From Bdellovibrio sp. BCCA (lineage in GTDB: Bacteria > Bdellovibrionota > Bdellovibrionia > Bdellovibrionales > Bdellovibrionaceae): a stretch of 64,000 nucleotides of DNA. The stretch spans positions 372,001 to 436,000 of the forward strand of contig NZ_JBBNAC010000001.1 in assembly GCF_037996825.1 (NCBI RefSeq). Direction: 5' to 3'. Below the pieces are notes generated by a model. It did not search any database and was not told the origin of the DNA. It was given only the letters and a program-made list of their open reading frames with translations. Within the stretch, counting starts at the first letter, position 1; the number at the start of each line of letters is the position of its first letter. Both the position numbers and the translations under genes were made by a program. This document shows, piece after piece, positions 8,210-17,040 of the stretch.

Positions 8210-9205
8210 TTATTCGAACATTCCGTCCATTGTGATGTATTTTTGATTGTTAGAAGTCATACGCAATTGCTGATAAAAACTTTGTTGGCACTGTCCTCTT
8301 AATAAAGCATCTATTCCACCAAGCATGGCGGTGTAGACTTCATCGACATTAAGAACATCCATCGAAGTGATTACTCCTGTCTGTGGAGCCGCCGCACGCA
8401 CTTTGCGCAAGAAATGATCGCGAGACGCACACGACATCAAACCCAGAACCGCCGTTTTTTTATCACTCGCATTCAAAGCTGCGAGCATTTTTTTAAGTCC
8501 CGGTCTTTGCACTTCATAGTAACCGTCATAGTTCACTTTATTGCGACCAGGAATAAAAATAGGCGGAGCGAAATCAGGTCCTCCGCCATTGCGAGAATGT
8601 CCGAAATAAAAAACCGCATCGGCTTCCTGCAAGGCATGCGCAAAATAATTATCCATGTATTGGGTTCGCTGTCTTTGTTGTTCACGATAATCACCCAGAT
8701 TCTGACTTAAATATTCCGTCGCGGAAGCAAACTGAACTTCAACACGTGCGGTGTATTTATTCCCCTGAATTTGCACCGTTTTTAAAAAGCGATAGTTGTT
8801 TTTGGGATCTTGACTAAACCCACAAAGGCGCACGCGTCCTTCACAAGAAGATAAGAGCAAACTTTTGATCGCATAAAAAGCACCGATGTCCATCGAAGGG
8901 CTGACGCCGAAACTGCGACCGTCCGCATAGACATTGCTTCCTGTCGTCCAATCAAAGTATCCCAAAGCGATGCGAATATCTAAAACACCGTCTTCAAGAA
9001 TGCCCTTATATCTTTGAATGCAAATATTGCGTTTTTCAGGCGACAAAGAAGAAAGCTGATCTGTCGGCATAGACTCCAGACGATCTAAATAAGATTTTCC
9101 CATGTGATTGAAATTGGCTTCGTACAGATAGTAGCCCCGTGCCGCCAATGAAGATGAGGCAACAGACAGGACACTGACAAACAACGCAATGGCAACTGAC
9201 TTCAT
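8210..9205 (-). CDS. Secreted protein with possible caspase-like (clan CD) His/Cys pair
   Basis: A 331-residue exported protein; the start is placed at the ATG preceded by GGAGGAGCGT, four codons inside the longest frame. A signal peptide ends around SSSLAARG. The second half shows the two hallmarks expected of clan CD peptidases: a hydrophobic strand ending in FYFGHSRNGG (about residue 200) and a second ending in VLGLMSCASRDHF (about residue 257), with a short loop between. The usual His-Gly is His-Ser here. Several other cysteines (LLSSCEGRVRLCGF) may form disulfides. If the pair is catalytic it would be a cysteine peptidase of the cell envelope. This is inference from motif spacing, and the family was not recognised by name. 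Confidence 0.6.
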   Translation of the reverse strand: MKSVAIALFVSVLSVASSSLAARGYYLYEANFNHMGKSYLDRLESMPTDQLSSLSPEKRNICIQRYKGILEDGVLDIRIALGYFDWTTGSNVYADGRSFGVSPSMDIGAFYAIKSLLLSSCEGRVRLCGFSQDPKNNYRFLKTVQIQGNKYTARVEVQFASATEYLSQNLGDYREQQRQRTQYMDNYFAHALQEADAVFYFGHSRNGGGPDFAPPIFIPGRNKVNYDGYYEVQRPGLKKMLAALNASDKKTAVLGLMSCASRDHFLRKVRAAAPQTGVITSMDVLNVDEVYTAMLGGIDALLRGQCQQSFYQQLRMTSNNQKYITMDGMFE

Positions 9206-9276
9206 ACGCTCCTCCATGATGGATCAAGAGCGTAGTGTTTAAAAAATTTAAGTCTAGTTACACGATAACAATAAAA

Positions 9277-10119
9277 TTAAGTGCGAGAGCACAAGAACAC
9301 TTCGTGCACGCAGTCACCACGGTCGTCTTGATATTGGTCAAGAACCCCGAAAATGGCATCGCGCAGTTTTTCTTTGAACTCCGGCAATTGGTGGGATTGC
9401 AAAGAAAACGCCGTATAGAAAAGATAATTTTTCGAATCTGCGGCAATTTCATTGGCGTCCGTACGGATTTGTGAACACAGTGTTCTTGTTAAATCCGCAA
9501 GGCTTGCAGAGTCCGAAAGCTTTAAGAAATCAATTTGGCTAGAGCGTACATAATAACGACCGTTTTGTGTCGTGATCGCGCCCTCGTTCAATAAGAATTG
9601 CAAAGACTCATGCACGTTTTCAAGTGGCATATTTGCACGCGTTGCAATTTCATGAAGACTTGCGCCCTCTTCCTCAGTTCCTAAAGCCGCAAATACGCGG
9701 AACAAAGTGGGCTTTGAAATCAAACGACTGGGATCTTTGATTTGTGACAACGCCTCAGTCTGGCGAGCCACAGAAACTTTGATAGAGCCGACTTGTTTGT
9801 CGATATCTTCCAAAGTCAATTTTCTTGAAAGAAGCTCTGGCTGGTCTTTGCCAACAAGCAAGGAAAACAAATCCAGATAAGGTTTTGGAAGTTTCAAAGC
9901 TGTTTTAAGCTGACCTACGCTTTCACGAGAAAGTCCTTTTTTTCCAGCGAGGTATTCTGAAAGAAAGCTGCGAGAAGAAAAACCAGCGCGGCGAGAGAAA
10001 TCCGCAAGATTGATTTTCCCTTTTTTGCGATAACGAACTTCCAAAGCTCTTTTCAAAAAAGCTCGGGCGTCTTGCATTTCCAAAAGATCCGAATAAGCAG
10101 TGTCGACGGGCATGTTCAT
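9277..10119 (-). CDS. TIGR02147-type DNA-binding regulator (DUF4423)
   Basis: A 280-residue protein of the TIGR02147 family, which is abundant in Bdellovibrio and Fibrobacter. The N-terminal helix-turn-helix includes NLADFSRRAGFSSRSFLSEYLAGKK in two pieces (about residues 36-60), the DYR-like start of the family being reduced to ARAFLKRALEVRYRKKG. A middle winged-helix-like part covers LHEIATRANMPLENVHESL..L.NEG (about 155-185). The C-terminal region is predicted to be the family's effector part. It starts one base after the stop of the secreted-protein gene at 10121-10567, so both should share one transcript. Confidence 0.85.
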   Translation of the reverse strand: MNMPVDTAYSDLLEMQDARAFLKRALEVRYRKKGKINLADFSRRAGFSSRSFLSEYLAGKKGLSRESVGQLKTALKLPKPYLDLFSLLVGKDQPELLSRKLTLEDIDKQVGSIKVSVARQTEALSQIKDPSRLISKPTLFRVFAALGTEEEGASLHEIATRANMPLENVHESLQFLLNEGAITTQNGRYYVRSSQIDFLKLSDSASLADLTRTLCSQIRTDANEIAADSKNYLFYTAFSLQSHQLPEFKEKLRDAIFGVLDQYQDDRGDCVHEVFLCSRT

Positions 10120-10120
10120 T

Positions 10121-10567
10121 TTAGCTACCTACAGAAATGCGTGGTTGTGGTTTAGAGATACGATCGTAAGTGATGCGACCATTTTTATAGCAATCAAGTT
10201 CGTGCATAACGTTTTGGCCGTCTTTAAGAATGGAGAGCATTCCCTTATCAAGATAAGGACCTTTATAATCTACAACCAAACGCAAACTGCCGTTGGCATT
10301 CTCAAACACCAAACTTTCATTGTTTTTGGTTTCATACACAGAAGTTTCCATCACCAAGCGAGACGTCTGTTTTTTTTCATCATGAAGCACGATCGCGATC
10401 AGATAACCATCTTTGCTTGTGAACGGTACAAGACCAATTTCATACCAAAGATCGCCTGCCACTTGGTCACAAGAAATTGTTGTTGAAAGAGAAAGAGGAC
10501 CTGGTGTTTGTGCGAAGGAGCACACGGAAATCAATAACCCCAAAAGACCCATAGCGAACGGCTTCAT
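10121..10567 (-). CDS. Small secreted protein, unknown function
   Basis: A 148-residue protein with a typical signal peptide (MKPFAMGLLGLLISVCSFA, cleavage near AQT). The mature part is beta-rich with two cysteines (TTISCDQ and HELDCYK) that could form a disulfide. No known domain is seen. The start has a GGAGG ribosome site (cctcc on the plus strand just before it). It is the first gene of a two-gene unit, with the TIGR02147 regulator beginning one base after its stop, which suggests that the regulator and this exported protein act in the same process. Confidence 0.7.
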   Translation of the reverse strand: MKPFAMGLLGLLISVCSFAQTPGPLSLSTTISCDQVAGDLWYEIGLVPFTSKDGYLIAIVLHDEKKQTSRLVMETSVYETKNNESLVFENANGSLRLVVDYKGPYLDKGMLSILKDGQNVMHELDCYKNGRITYDRISKPQPRISVGS

Positions 10568-10714
10568 AAAACCTCCGAAAAATTAAGTCGGTGAGAGAAC
10601 GAAATGCTTATATGGGGGACGATGCTGTAGGTAAATGAAATTACTTCACTTTGAGGTGCTTTGCGGTCTCTCGGAGAACATTTTTGAAATTTTTACAGGG
10701 TCTATAGCGAACAA

Positions 10715-11383
10715 TTATGACCGGTAAATAGAAAAATGCGGATAATGGCGGGGAGTTTCAACCTCCGAAAGCCATGGGTGCTCCTTATGAACCAGGAAGC
10801 GGCTTAAGCGTCCGCGAGCGATGACTTCAATGGATCTCTTTTGCGCGATTTTTTGAAGATCAACAAGCGTTTTTTTAACGGCGCTTTCGTTGCCATAGTC
10901 AAAAATAAAATACACGTCGGCTTCAGGTAGAACAAACTCGCTCGCTGAAAGATCCGCTGTATAAAAATTTATTTCAGGATAAGAGAAGTGTGAAAGCACT
11001 CGTTGCGCTTCAAGAACACGGTCTTGTTCTAATTCGTATCCACTAAAACCAATGTCTTTGTAGTGTGCGCCTAAAACAAAGCCCATTCTTCCATAGGCAC
11101 AACCCAGATCCACAACATGCTTTCCAGGTGTCAGCGAAAGAAGATCTAAGATATTGCGAATTTCCACATAAGGAGTTTGGAACGCTTGAACGGAAAGATG
11201 CTCCCAGTTTTGTTGCGGAATATTTTCTTGGGTTTTAGATTTGGAGCGAACTTTTTCCTCGCAAGAATCAATCTGAAAACCCAACCACTCATCAACGAGG
11301 ATCGCGTGATCTTGGGCTTCTTTGTAAGAATAAGTATCAAGTTTTAAAAGAGGAAAGGGATTGTTCGCATCAAAAGAAATCAT
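10715..11383 (-). CDS. Class I SAM-dependent methyltransferase
   Basis: A 222-residue methyltransferase. The SAM loop VVDLGCAYGRMGFVLG (about residues 89-104) is a strong motif I, and SGYELEQDRVLEAQR (about 113-127) supplies the acidic residue at the end of strand 2. An IFDYGNES segment sits where motif IV is expected. The N-terminal 70 residues are helical and not recognised. It overlaps the upstream alpha/beta hydrolase gene by 4 bp (ATGA-type junction), so the two are translationally coupled and follow the aceE-like gene. The substrate is unknown. Confidence 0.8.
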   Translation of the reverse strand: MISFDANNPFPLLKLDTYSYKEAQDHAILVDEWLGFQIDSCEEKVRSKSKTQENIPQQNWEHLSVQAFQTPYVEIRNILDLLSLTPGKHVVDLGCAYGRMGFVLGAHYKDIGFSGYELEQDRVLEAQRVLSHFSYPEINFYTADLSASEFVLPEADVYFIFDYGNESAVKKTLVDLQKIAQKRSIEVIARGRLSRFLVHKEHPWLSEVETPRHYPHFSIYRS

Positions 11384-12147
11384 AAGGGCGTGGCTACGTC
11401 CTTAAGAAACCTCTCAACAGCCGGTACATATTCTTCTTTAAAATCACGAAGTCCCGTGAGGTGTCCTGCTTCAGGCAAAGAAAGTTTTGTCCAATCAAGC
11501 TGCGTTTGCGGCTCAAAAACTTCGTCAATATGTGAAGGCGGAATCAATAGATCTTTCCATCCGCGAATCGAAAGAATTTTAAAACCACGCGGAAAAGATG
11601 CGAGATCTTTATTTAAATCTTTATGAAAGAAAGGACTCCAGCCCAAGCTTAAAACGGGTGCTAAAGCGAGTCTCAAAGCGAAAGGTTGAAGATTGTATTC
11701 ATGCTTATACAAGTTGTAAGCCGAAGGAATAAAACGCGCCGTAGGCCCGCTATCGCAAATCAAAGCAACCGTATCTGAACAATGTCGGCGAGCCATTGCT
11801 TCAATTGCAGCGGCTGTCGGATTGGAAAATGAAAAGATGATTTTGTTGCCGGGAACTAAATTCAGCAAAGTTTCAATCTGGTCAGCGTAAACGTGTTTCG
11901 TTCCAAAAGAGCCTTTAGCGCTGATAGGAAGGCGAAATTTAAGAAAGTCTTTGTGGTCACCTTGAAGATGGAAGGCGAAAGCATCAAAGCCGAGTGAATT
12001 AACAAGCTTGATGTGACGAAGGAGCTGTTTCTTGCTGCCTTCGTAAAAGTGAACGAAGAAAACCAGCTCTTCGTACTTTTTGTTTCTTGATAAAAAGAAC
12101 TCCCCATCAAAGGGGAGCTCTTGTTTCGCGATTTCTTTATAGTTCAT
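11380..12147 (-). CDS. Alpha/beta-hydrolase-like protein
   Basis: A 255-residue protein with an alpha/beta-hydrolase pattern: VFFVHFYEGSKKQLLRHIKLVNSLGFD (first strand, oxyanion region and helix, about residues 29-55), a strand KIIFSFSNPTAAA where the nucleophile elbow should be (about 101), LSIRGWKDLLIPPSH (acid region) and EAGHLTG with the terminal histidine. The elbow reads FSFSNPT rather than GxSxG, so the nucleophile is uncertain and catalysis may be altered. It lies 13 bp downstream of the aceE-like gene and overlaps the methyltransferase gene by 4 bp. Confidence 0.7.
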   Translation of the reverse strand: MNYKEIAKQELPFDGEFFLSRNKKYEELVFFVHFYEGSKKQLLRHIKLVNSLGFDAFAFHLQGDHKDFLKFRLPISAKGSFGTKHVYADQIETLLNLVPGNKIIFSFSNPTAAAIEAMARRHCSDTVALICDSGPTARFIPSAYNLYKHEYNLQPFALRLALAPVLSLGWSPFFHKDLNKDLASFPRGFKILSIRGWKDLLIPPSHIDEVFEPQTQLDWTKLSLPEAGHLTGLRDFKEEYVPAVERFLKDVATPL

Positions 12148-12160
12148 TTAGTCTGGCGCA

Positions 12161-14974
12161 TTAGTGCTTTTGCACCGGAGTTTTGGAAGGCCACAAGTCT
12201 GTCCAGTGTCCCTGGCGTGTTTCAGCTTGATGAGCTTCGCCAAGAGCGTTTTCAGACACAATGACTTTTTCTAATGCCGTTTCAGCCAACACTTTACCGC
12301 AAGCTTCAACAACGGCTTCCGCGTCGATGCTGTGATAAGCGTAGATTTCAGAAGGGCGACCGCACTTCGAGTGCTTACGAACTGCCAAAGCTTCCTGACG
12401 AACACCGATAATAGAACCGATATTGTCAAGCAAACCAGCTTCACCGTCAGCAACGCTGACCGCAGGGATGCGTTTACCAGCAACCGTGATCAAGTCACCT
12501 GTCGTAACGTCGTCGGCTTTTCTTAGGTACAAGTTCGAGTTCACACCCAAACCGTTTTTCAAATAGTCATAGTCAGTTTCGTGAGCTTGGATGCCGACCA
12601 AAAGATCTGAAGACGTGACTACGATCACGTTGGCGTAAATGCCACGAGCTAGCAACGCTTCAGACGCTTTGATTCCCTCAGTAACCAGAGAACCCATCGC
12701 GAAGATATTCACAACGTTATCACCTGGCTCGTAACCTGCGTAACCGCGGTAGTCGATCAAGTAGTAAGCGCCTTTGAGAACATCTTCACGAATAGCTGAC
12801 ATGATTTGTGCTTCGTCTTGTGAAGTCACTTCTTCTTCATTGAAAGCACCAGCTACTGGAAATTCAGCGCGAGCCAAAGAACCCTCAAGACCTGCTTTGA
12901 AGCGAGCTTGTTTTTTCAAGTAGTGAAGCATGTCTTTTTGTTCCGCACCACGAGTCACAAGTCTCAACAATGTACCCGTACGGCCTGCATTGTCGTTCAA
13001 AACGTGACGTTTGATTGTGTCGCAAATAATCCAATCAAGTTCTTGGCAGAAGAATGGTTCCCAAGTGATTTGATTTGGAATTTGGATGTCAGATTTCCAA
13101 CCGTGTTGCGCACCTTCCGGAGACAAAGTCACACCTGATGGAGTTCCCACGCAGATGAACGAGCTTTTCCAATACAAGTTGTAGAAGTATTGGTCCAAAG
13201 CACGTTTGATAAAGAAGTCATAAACCGTCATCAAAGGAATGATTGGAATTCCCAAGAAGTCGCGCATTTTTCCGAATGCGCCCACGCAAGACATCACGTT
13301 TCCTTCAGCAATTTCAAAACGCAAGAAGCGGTCTGAAACTTCTTCGCCGGGAACAAGGTCAGGAAGTTTATGGTCTTTAACGCCCAATTCAGTTTCCAAA
13401 TCTTGAACAACCGGAGCACCGAAGATCTTACCGTCCATCGCAGGGTTCAAGTTCGTAGAAGTTCCTACATCCGGAGCCATAGAGATGAACAACTCTCCCG
13501 GAAGCTTGAATGGTTTTTCAAGAGCCGTAAGAGGCTTTTGTTTTTCAGAAAGTTGAGACTCATCAAGCGGTGTATTCGCGATACGAGTCAACTTCGCTGT
13601 CAACTGACCTAGCATCCACTGCGTGTGAGGGTAGCTAGTCATTTTTGTGTTGATGTCCAAAGATTGAGGGATGTCACCGAACTCAGTTAATTTCTTCAAG
13701 AAGAAATCTTGGTTCTTTGCTTTCAAAGCGTGTTGCGCTTTGATTTCAGAGTAAAGTTTTTCTCCGCGAGAAGCCAAGAATTTGCCTTCAACAGAGTTTG
13801 CAGCAAAACGTTCATAAAGCTTTTCGCCTTTAATGCCTTGCTTTTCTTTAAGTGCGATCACTTCCTCTTCTTGTGGCAGAGAAGAGTGGTTGCCCGGTTG
13901 AGCCGCTGCTTTCAGCCCCCAACCTTTCAAAGTGTGGGCGATGATGATTGTTGGTTTACGAGTGGATTTTTTTGATTTCTCCATCGCTTCAGCCAAAGCC
14001 ACCATGTCGTGACCACCGAAGTCGCGGATCGCATCGAACAACTCTTCGTCAGAGATGCTATCCAAGAACTTCTTCATGTTTGGATGTTCTTTTGCGATGC
14101 CTTTTTTCAAAGCCTTCATATCTTGAACAAGAAGAAGCGCTTGAAGCTCGTAATCTTCCAATTCTTTTTCTAGGAAGTTTTTGAAAGTGTCGCCGTCTTT
14201 CTTTTTGAACAAAGCTTGGCGTTTAGAACCGTGACGAACTTGGATGACTTCCCAACCGTTGGCAGCCATGGTGCGTTCAACACGGTCCGCATCAGTTCCG
14301 TTCATGATTTCTTTGTTCGTGATACGGTGACCGTCCAAGGATTGACGGTTGTAGTCCAAGATCCAAGTCAAAGAACCCAACTCACGCTCCGCAAAGTCAG
14401 GAACGGCTTCATACATGGAACCTTCACGGAACTCAGAGTCCCCGCAAACAGCCCAGAAGTGAGCATCTGGAACTTCATAACCGTGTTCACGAGCGTAGCG
14501 GTAAGCCAATGCCAAGTAACCCGCCTCTACAGGTGGAATACCCACAGTTCCAGAAGGGAAGAAGTTGTGTTGATCAGGATCGTAAGCAGAGTGGTAAGAT
14601 TGGAATACGAATTCACTGCCGTCAGTGAATTTACGAAGACCGTTCATCGCTTGGTCGGCTTGTTCTTGAGTCAACTTTGACAAATCGTTCTTCAAAAGAA
14701 GATCAAGAAGGTAATTGTAAGAGTGATCTGTCGGAGAAGCATGGGGCTTATTCGCGATATGATCGAATCCAGATTTTACGAGCAAGTGAAGAGCACCCAT
14801 AATGTGCAATGAACTTGCGGAAGCTGCCGGGTGACCACCAATTTTTGGGTCGCCTTTTTCTTTATCCGGACGATGATTGGCCTGCCAGATCATCTGCGTG
14901 GCCAAGTAATGCGCACGTCTTGCGATAGAATCTAGAACCTCAGGTTTGACGTTTTTTAGAGTAGAGTTATCCAA
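12161..14974 (-). CDS. aceE: Pyruvate dehydrogenase E1-like protein, homodimeric (AceE) type
   Basis: A 937-residue thiamine-diphosphate enzyme of the AceE/transketolase superfamily, expected to decarboxylate pyruvate and acetylate the E2 lipoyl domain. The ThDP region reads CGDSEFREGSMYEAV followed by WILDYNRQSLDG (about residues 180-215 from this start); the usual GDG is GDS. The pyrimidine domain contains RFEIAEGNVMS, and the C-terminal part has YRGYAGYEPGDNVVNIFAMGS, close to AceE. The start is set at a TTG with AAGGAG six bases upstream; the longest frame would add 30 residues lacking homology. No E2 or E3 gene is nearby. It heads a unit with the hydrolase and methyltransferase genes. 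A related 2-oxoacid E1 is possible. Confidence 0.8.
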   Translation of the reverse strand: MDNSTLKNVKPEVLDSIARRAHYLATQMIWQANHRPDKEKGDPKIGGHPAASASSLHIMGALHLLVKSGFDHIANKPHASPTDHSYNYLLDLLLKNDLSKLTQEQADQAMNGLRKFTDGSEFVFQSYHSAYDPDQHNFFPSGTVGIPPVEAGYLALAYRYAREHGYEVPDAHFWAVCGDSEFREGSMYEAVPDFAERELGSLTWILDYNRQSLDGHRITNKEIMNGTDADRVERTMAANGWEVIQVRHGSKRQALFKKKDGDTFKNFLEKELEDYELQALLLVQDMKALKKGIAKEHPNMKKFLDSISDEELFDAIRDFGGHDMVALAEAMEKSKKSTRKPTIIIAHTLKGWGLKAAAQPGNHSSLPQEEEVIALKEKQGIKGEKLYERFAANSVEGKFLASRGEKLYSEIKAQHALKAKNQDFFLKKLTEFGDIPQSLDINTKMTSYPHTQWMLGQLTAKLTRIANTPLDESQLSEKQKPLTALEKPFKLPGELFISMAPDVGTSTNLNPAMDGKIFGAPVVQDLETELGVKDHKLPDLVPGEEVSDRFLRFEIAEGNVMSCVGAFGKMRDFLGIPIIPLMTVYDFFIKRALDQYFYNLYWKSSFICVGTPSGVTLSPEGAQHGWKSDIQIPNQITWEPFFCQELDWIICDTIKRHVLNDNAGRTGTLLRLVTRGAEQKDMLHYLKKQARFKAGLEGSLARAEFPVAGAFNEEEVTSQDEAQIMSAIREDVLKGAYYLIDYRGYAGYEPGDNVVNIFAMGSLVTEGIKASEALLARGIYANVIVVTSSDLLVGIQAHETDYDYLKNGLGVNSNLYLRKADDVTTGDLITVAGKRIPAVSVADGEAGLLDNIGSIIGVRQEALAVRKHSKCGRPSEIYAYHSIDAEAVVEACGKVLAETALEKVIVSENALGEAHQAETRQGHWTDLWPSKTPVQKH

Positions 14975-15319
14975 GTGATTCTCCTTCGGATTTTGTACTT
15001 TTCTAGCGTCTGGCAAACTAGCACTGTACCGAGGAGGAGTCCATGGCTTTAAGCCCCGCAGCAAGAGTTCTGGCTCTATTTTAGACTTAGAGGCCAGATA
15101 CCGCAGAGCCCCTAGGTAAATAAGTTAAAAATTAGGTCCCTTTAGAATGAAAAACCGTCTTAGGAAAGCAAGGCGGTCAGATCGGTGCTACAAGACCTTT
15201 GTCTCAATCCGAGATGCCTTGGCGAACTCATAAGTAGGGTTCCTACCTTATTTGCAATTCAGAATTTCGCTCGGAAAGCCGATACCATAAGAGTGATAAA
15301 TCAAAACAAAAGGATGCAC
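14975..15319. other. Intergenic region, divergent promoter area
   Basis: About 345 bp between the aceE-like gene (minus) and a secreted-protein gene (plus). It must hold both promoters, but I cannot assign -35/-10 boxes with confidence. A strong GAGGAGGAG ribosome-like site precedes a 13-codon frame at 15043-15084 on the plus strand, judged too short to call. No tRNA-like fold or terminator was seen. Confidence 0.4.
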
Positions 15320-15808
15320 ATGAAACTTAGGTATCATCTTTTGACGTTCGGCTTTTTTCTGACCTCTTTGTTTTCACAAATGAGTGTCGCGGCCGAGACG
15401 TGCGTCACGTCGGCGACAGATTTTGAAGCTAAAAAAAGCGACTTTCCTGCGATCGTCCAACAGCTTCCGGTGATGCTGACTGCCGACACGATGTTTGTGA
15501 CGGCAGGACTTAAAATTCGTACGGTAGGATCAAAGCTAAAAATGGAGGGCTACATCTGGAAGCCCGGCGATATTTATACCGATGACGGATATCTTAAAAA
15601 AGTTTGTTTTGATGGCAGCAACTTCAAAGTCACTTTAGAAAACGGCAAAACTTATAGTGCCGAAGTTAAGGGAAGTCGTTCCGTTTCCATTCAAGGACAG
15701 ACATTTAAAAAATCCAGCGATGCTGAATTCGCGGGGATCGTACAAAAAATCAGAAAAGCTCAGGGCGGCTCGACAAAAACAGCTGGTGATGCTTCAGGCG
15801 TTAAATAG
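15320..15808 (+). CDS. Secreted protein of unknown function
   Basis: A 162-residue protein. The start is set at the ATG with AAAAGGA six bases upstream, because the longer frame adds 45 residues before the signal peptide. The signal peptide runs through LLTFGFFLTSLFSQMSVAAE. The mature part contains two cysteines (ETCVTS and KKVCFDG) and alternating strands such as KLKMEGYIWKPGD and NFKVTLENGKTYSAEVKG, which suggests a small beta domain. The tail is basic and low-complexity (RKAQGGSTKTAGDASG). The next secreted-protein gene follows after 7 bp, so the pair is probably one operon. Confidence 0.65.
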   Translation: MKLRYHLLTFGFFLTSLFSQMSVAAETCVTSATDFEAKKSDFPAIVQQLPVMLTADTMFVTAGLKIRTVGSKLKMEGYIWKPGDIYTDDGYLKKVCFDGSNFKVTLENGKTYSAEVKGSRSVSIQGQTFKKSSDAEFAGIVQKIRKAQGGSTKTAGDASGVK

Positions 15809-15815
15809 GTAGGCT

Positions 15816-16355
15816 ATGAAAAAAGTGATTTCATTCTTCATGATCGGCAGCTTTGCAATGTTGTCTTCCTCTATGGCCGAGAAGCCAGAGAAAACGCCAA
15901 CGCCTTCTCCGATTAAATCCAAAGAGGCCATTGATTTTTTATCTAAAAGCGATCAAACGATGTTGGACATCGGCAAGGTGGATGATTTTGCCGGTATTAT
16001 CACGCGCACTGGAGAAAGCTCCAAAGACCTGCGCACAGTGGATCTTTATACTTTTAAAGGCATTGAGAACTTGTCGATGGATAAAGAGCTTTGCGAAAAG
16101 CTTTTGGCACGCATCTTTGGTCCTCTCAAAGAGAGCTCGTTAAAATATCATGAGGCAGAGATTTTCACGTCCCACACTGGAAAAACGTGCGAAGCACAAG
16201 TGGATGATCCGGATAAAGCCGGAAAAATTCCTGAACGAAGAGTTGTTTTGGGATTTGTAAACGCAAAACCTGTGGGTCTCGTTTTCCGCCTTTCTAAAAA
16301 GTCAGATAAGACCGTAAAGAACAATATCCGCGAGTTCTGGGGAACACTTCGTTAA
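15816..16355 (+). CDS. Secreted protein of unknown function
   Basis: A 179-residue protein with a signal peptide (MKKVISFFMIGSFAMLSSSMA) followed by a Pro/Lys/Thr-rich linker (about residues 22-36). The mature domain has two cysteines (KELCEKLL and GKTCEAQV). No family is recognised. It starts 7 bp after the preceding secreted-protein gene and ends immediately next to the converging receiver-protein gene, with no room for a separate terminator. Confidence 0.65.
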   Translation: MKKVISFFMIGSFAMLSSSMAEKPEKTPTPSPIKSKEAIDFLSKSDQTMLDIGKVDDFAGIITRTGESSKDLRTVDLYTFKGIENLSMDKELCEKLLARIFGPLKESSLKYHEAEIFTSHTGKTCEAQVDDPDKAGKIPERRVVLGFVNAKPVGLVFRLSKKSDKTVKNNIREFWGTLR

Positions 16356-16796
16356 TTACTTGCCTTCGCCAATCAGCGTTTCAATTTCTTTTTCTAAAAC
16401 TTTTATATTCATGGGTTTTGTCATGTGCACTTGAAAACCCGCTTCAAGTGCTTTGCGGGCATCTTCTTCCGTGGTGTAAGCGGTAAGAGCGATAGCCGGT
16501 GTTTTATTTTTATCGTGACGCTTTTCCCAAGCACGATAAATTTTCATCAAATCGTAACCATTAAGATCAGGCATTCCTATATCAGAAATAATCACATCAA
16601 AATCTTTTTCTTGGGCTGTCTTTAAAGCCTCTTTGGGATCAAGGCAGCTCGTGACCTGAGCTCCGAATTTTTTTAAACGATGTTGAAGTAAAGCCAACGT
16701 ATCTTCGGAGTCATCAATGACTAAAATGCGTTGGTTGAAGAGGGGAGAGGTGAAACGCGGATTTTCTTTTACAGAAAGTTCGGTTTGATTTTTCAT
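16356..16796 (-). CDS. Stand-alone response regulator (REC domain)
   Basis: A 146-residue single-domain response regulator. The receiver hallmarks are present: the acidic pair in ILVIDDSED (about residue 28), the phosphorylation aspartate in VIISDIGMPDLNG (about 74), the Thr in AIALTAYT, and the lysine in HMTKPM. There is no output domain, so it probably acts in phosphorelay or by protein contact. The second of two adjacent ATGs is chosen because GGGAG sits six bases before it. About 20 extra residues precede the REC fold. A second REC-only gene lies divergently at 17041. Confidence 0.88.
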   Translation of the reverse strand: MKNQTELSVKENPRFTSPLFNQRILVIDDSEDTLALLQHRLKKFGAQVTSCLDPKEALKTAQEKDFDVIISDIGMPDLNGYDLMKIYRAWEKRHDKNKTPAIALTAYTTEEDARKALEAGFQVHMTKPMNIKVLEKEIETLIGEGK

Positions 16797-17040
16797 CATA
16801 GTCTCCCTATCAATTTTAGGGTGGTCGCAAACGGCTGCAAACTAATTTTAATAGAGACTGTGAATAGACAGTCTTGTGTCTCTACTTTGGATCGGATTTA
16901 TTACTCAATAGAAGCGAGATGAGCTGAAATAACGCAGGGGTGTGCCTGAAAACATTAAACTCCTGTCATTAATGTAAATCTAGAATTTTCTTTCATCTAC
17001 ATTCTCTACACTGAGGGCAGAATTTTGAAAAGGAGAAGCC

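Noticed and set aside
14216-14680. 154-codon frame antisense to the aceE-like gene
   Set aside because: A shadow frame; the real gene on the other strand has clear E1 motifs throughout.
15043-15084. 13-codon ORF with a GAGGAGGAG ribosome-like site
   Set aside because: Too short to judge, with no supporting promoter or terminator. The purine-rich stretch could be chance.
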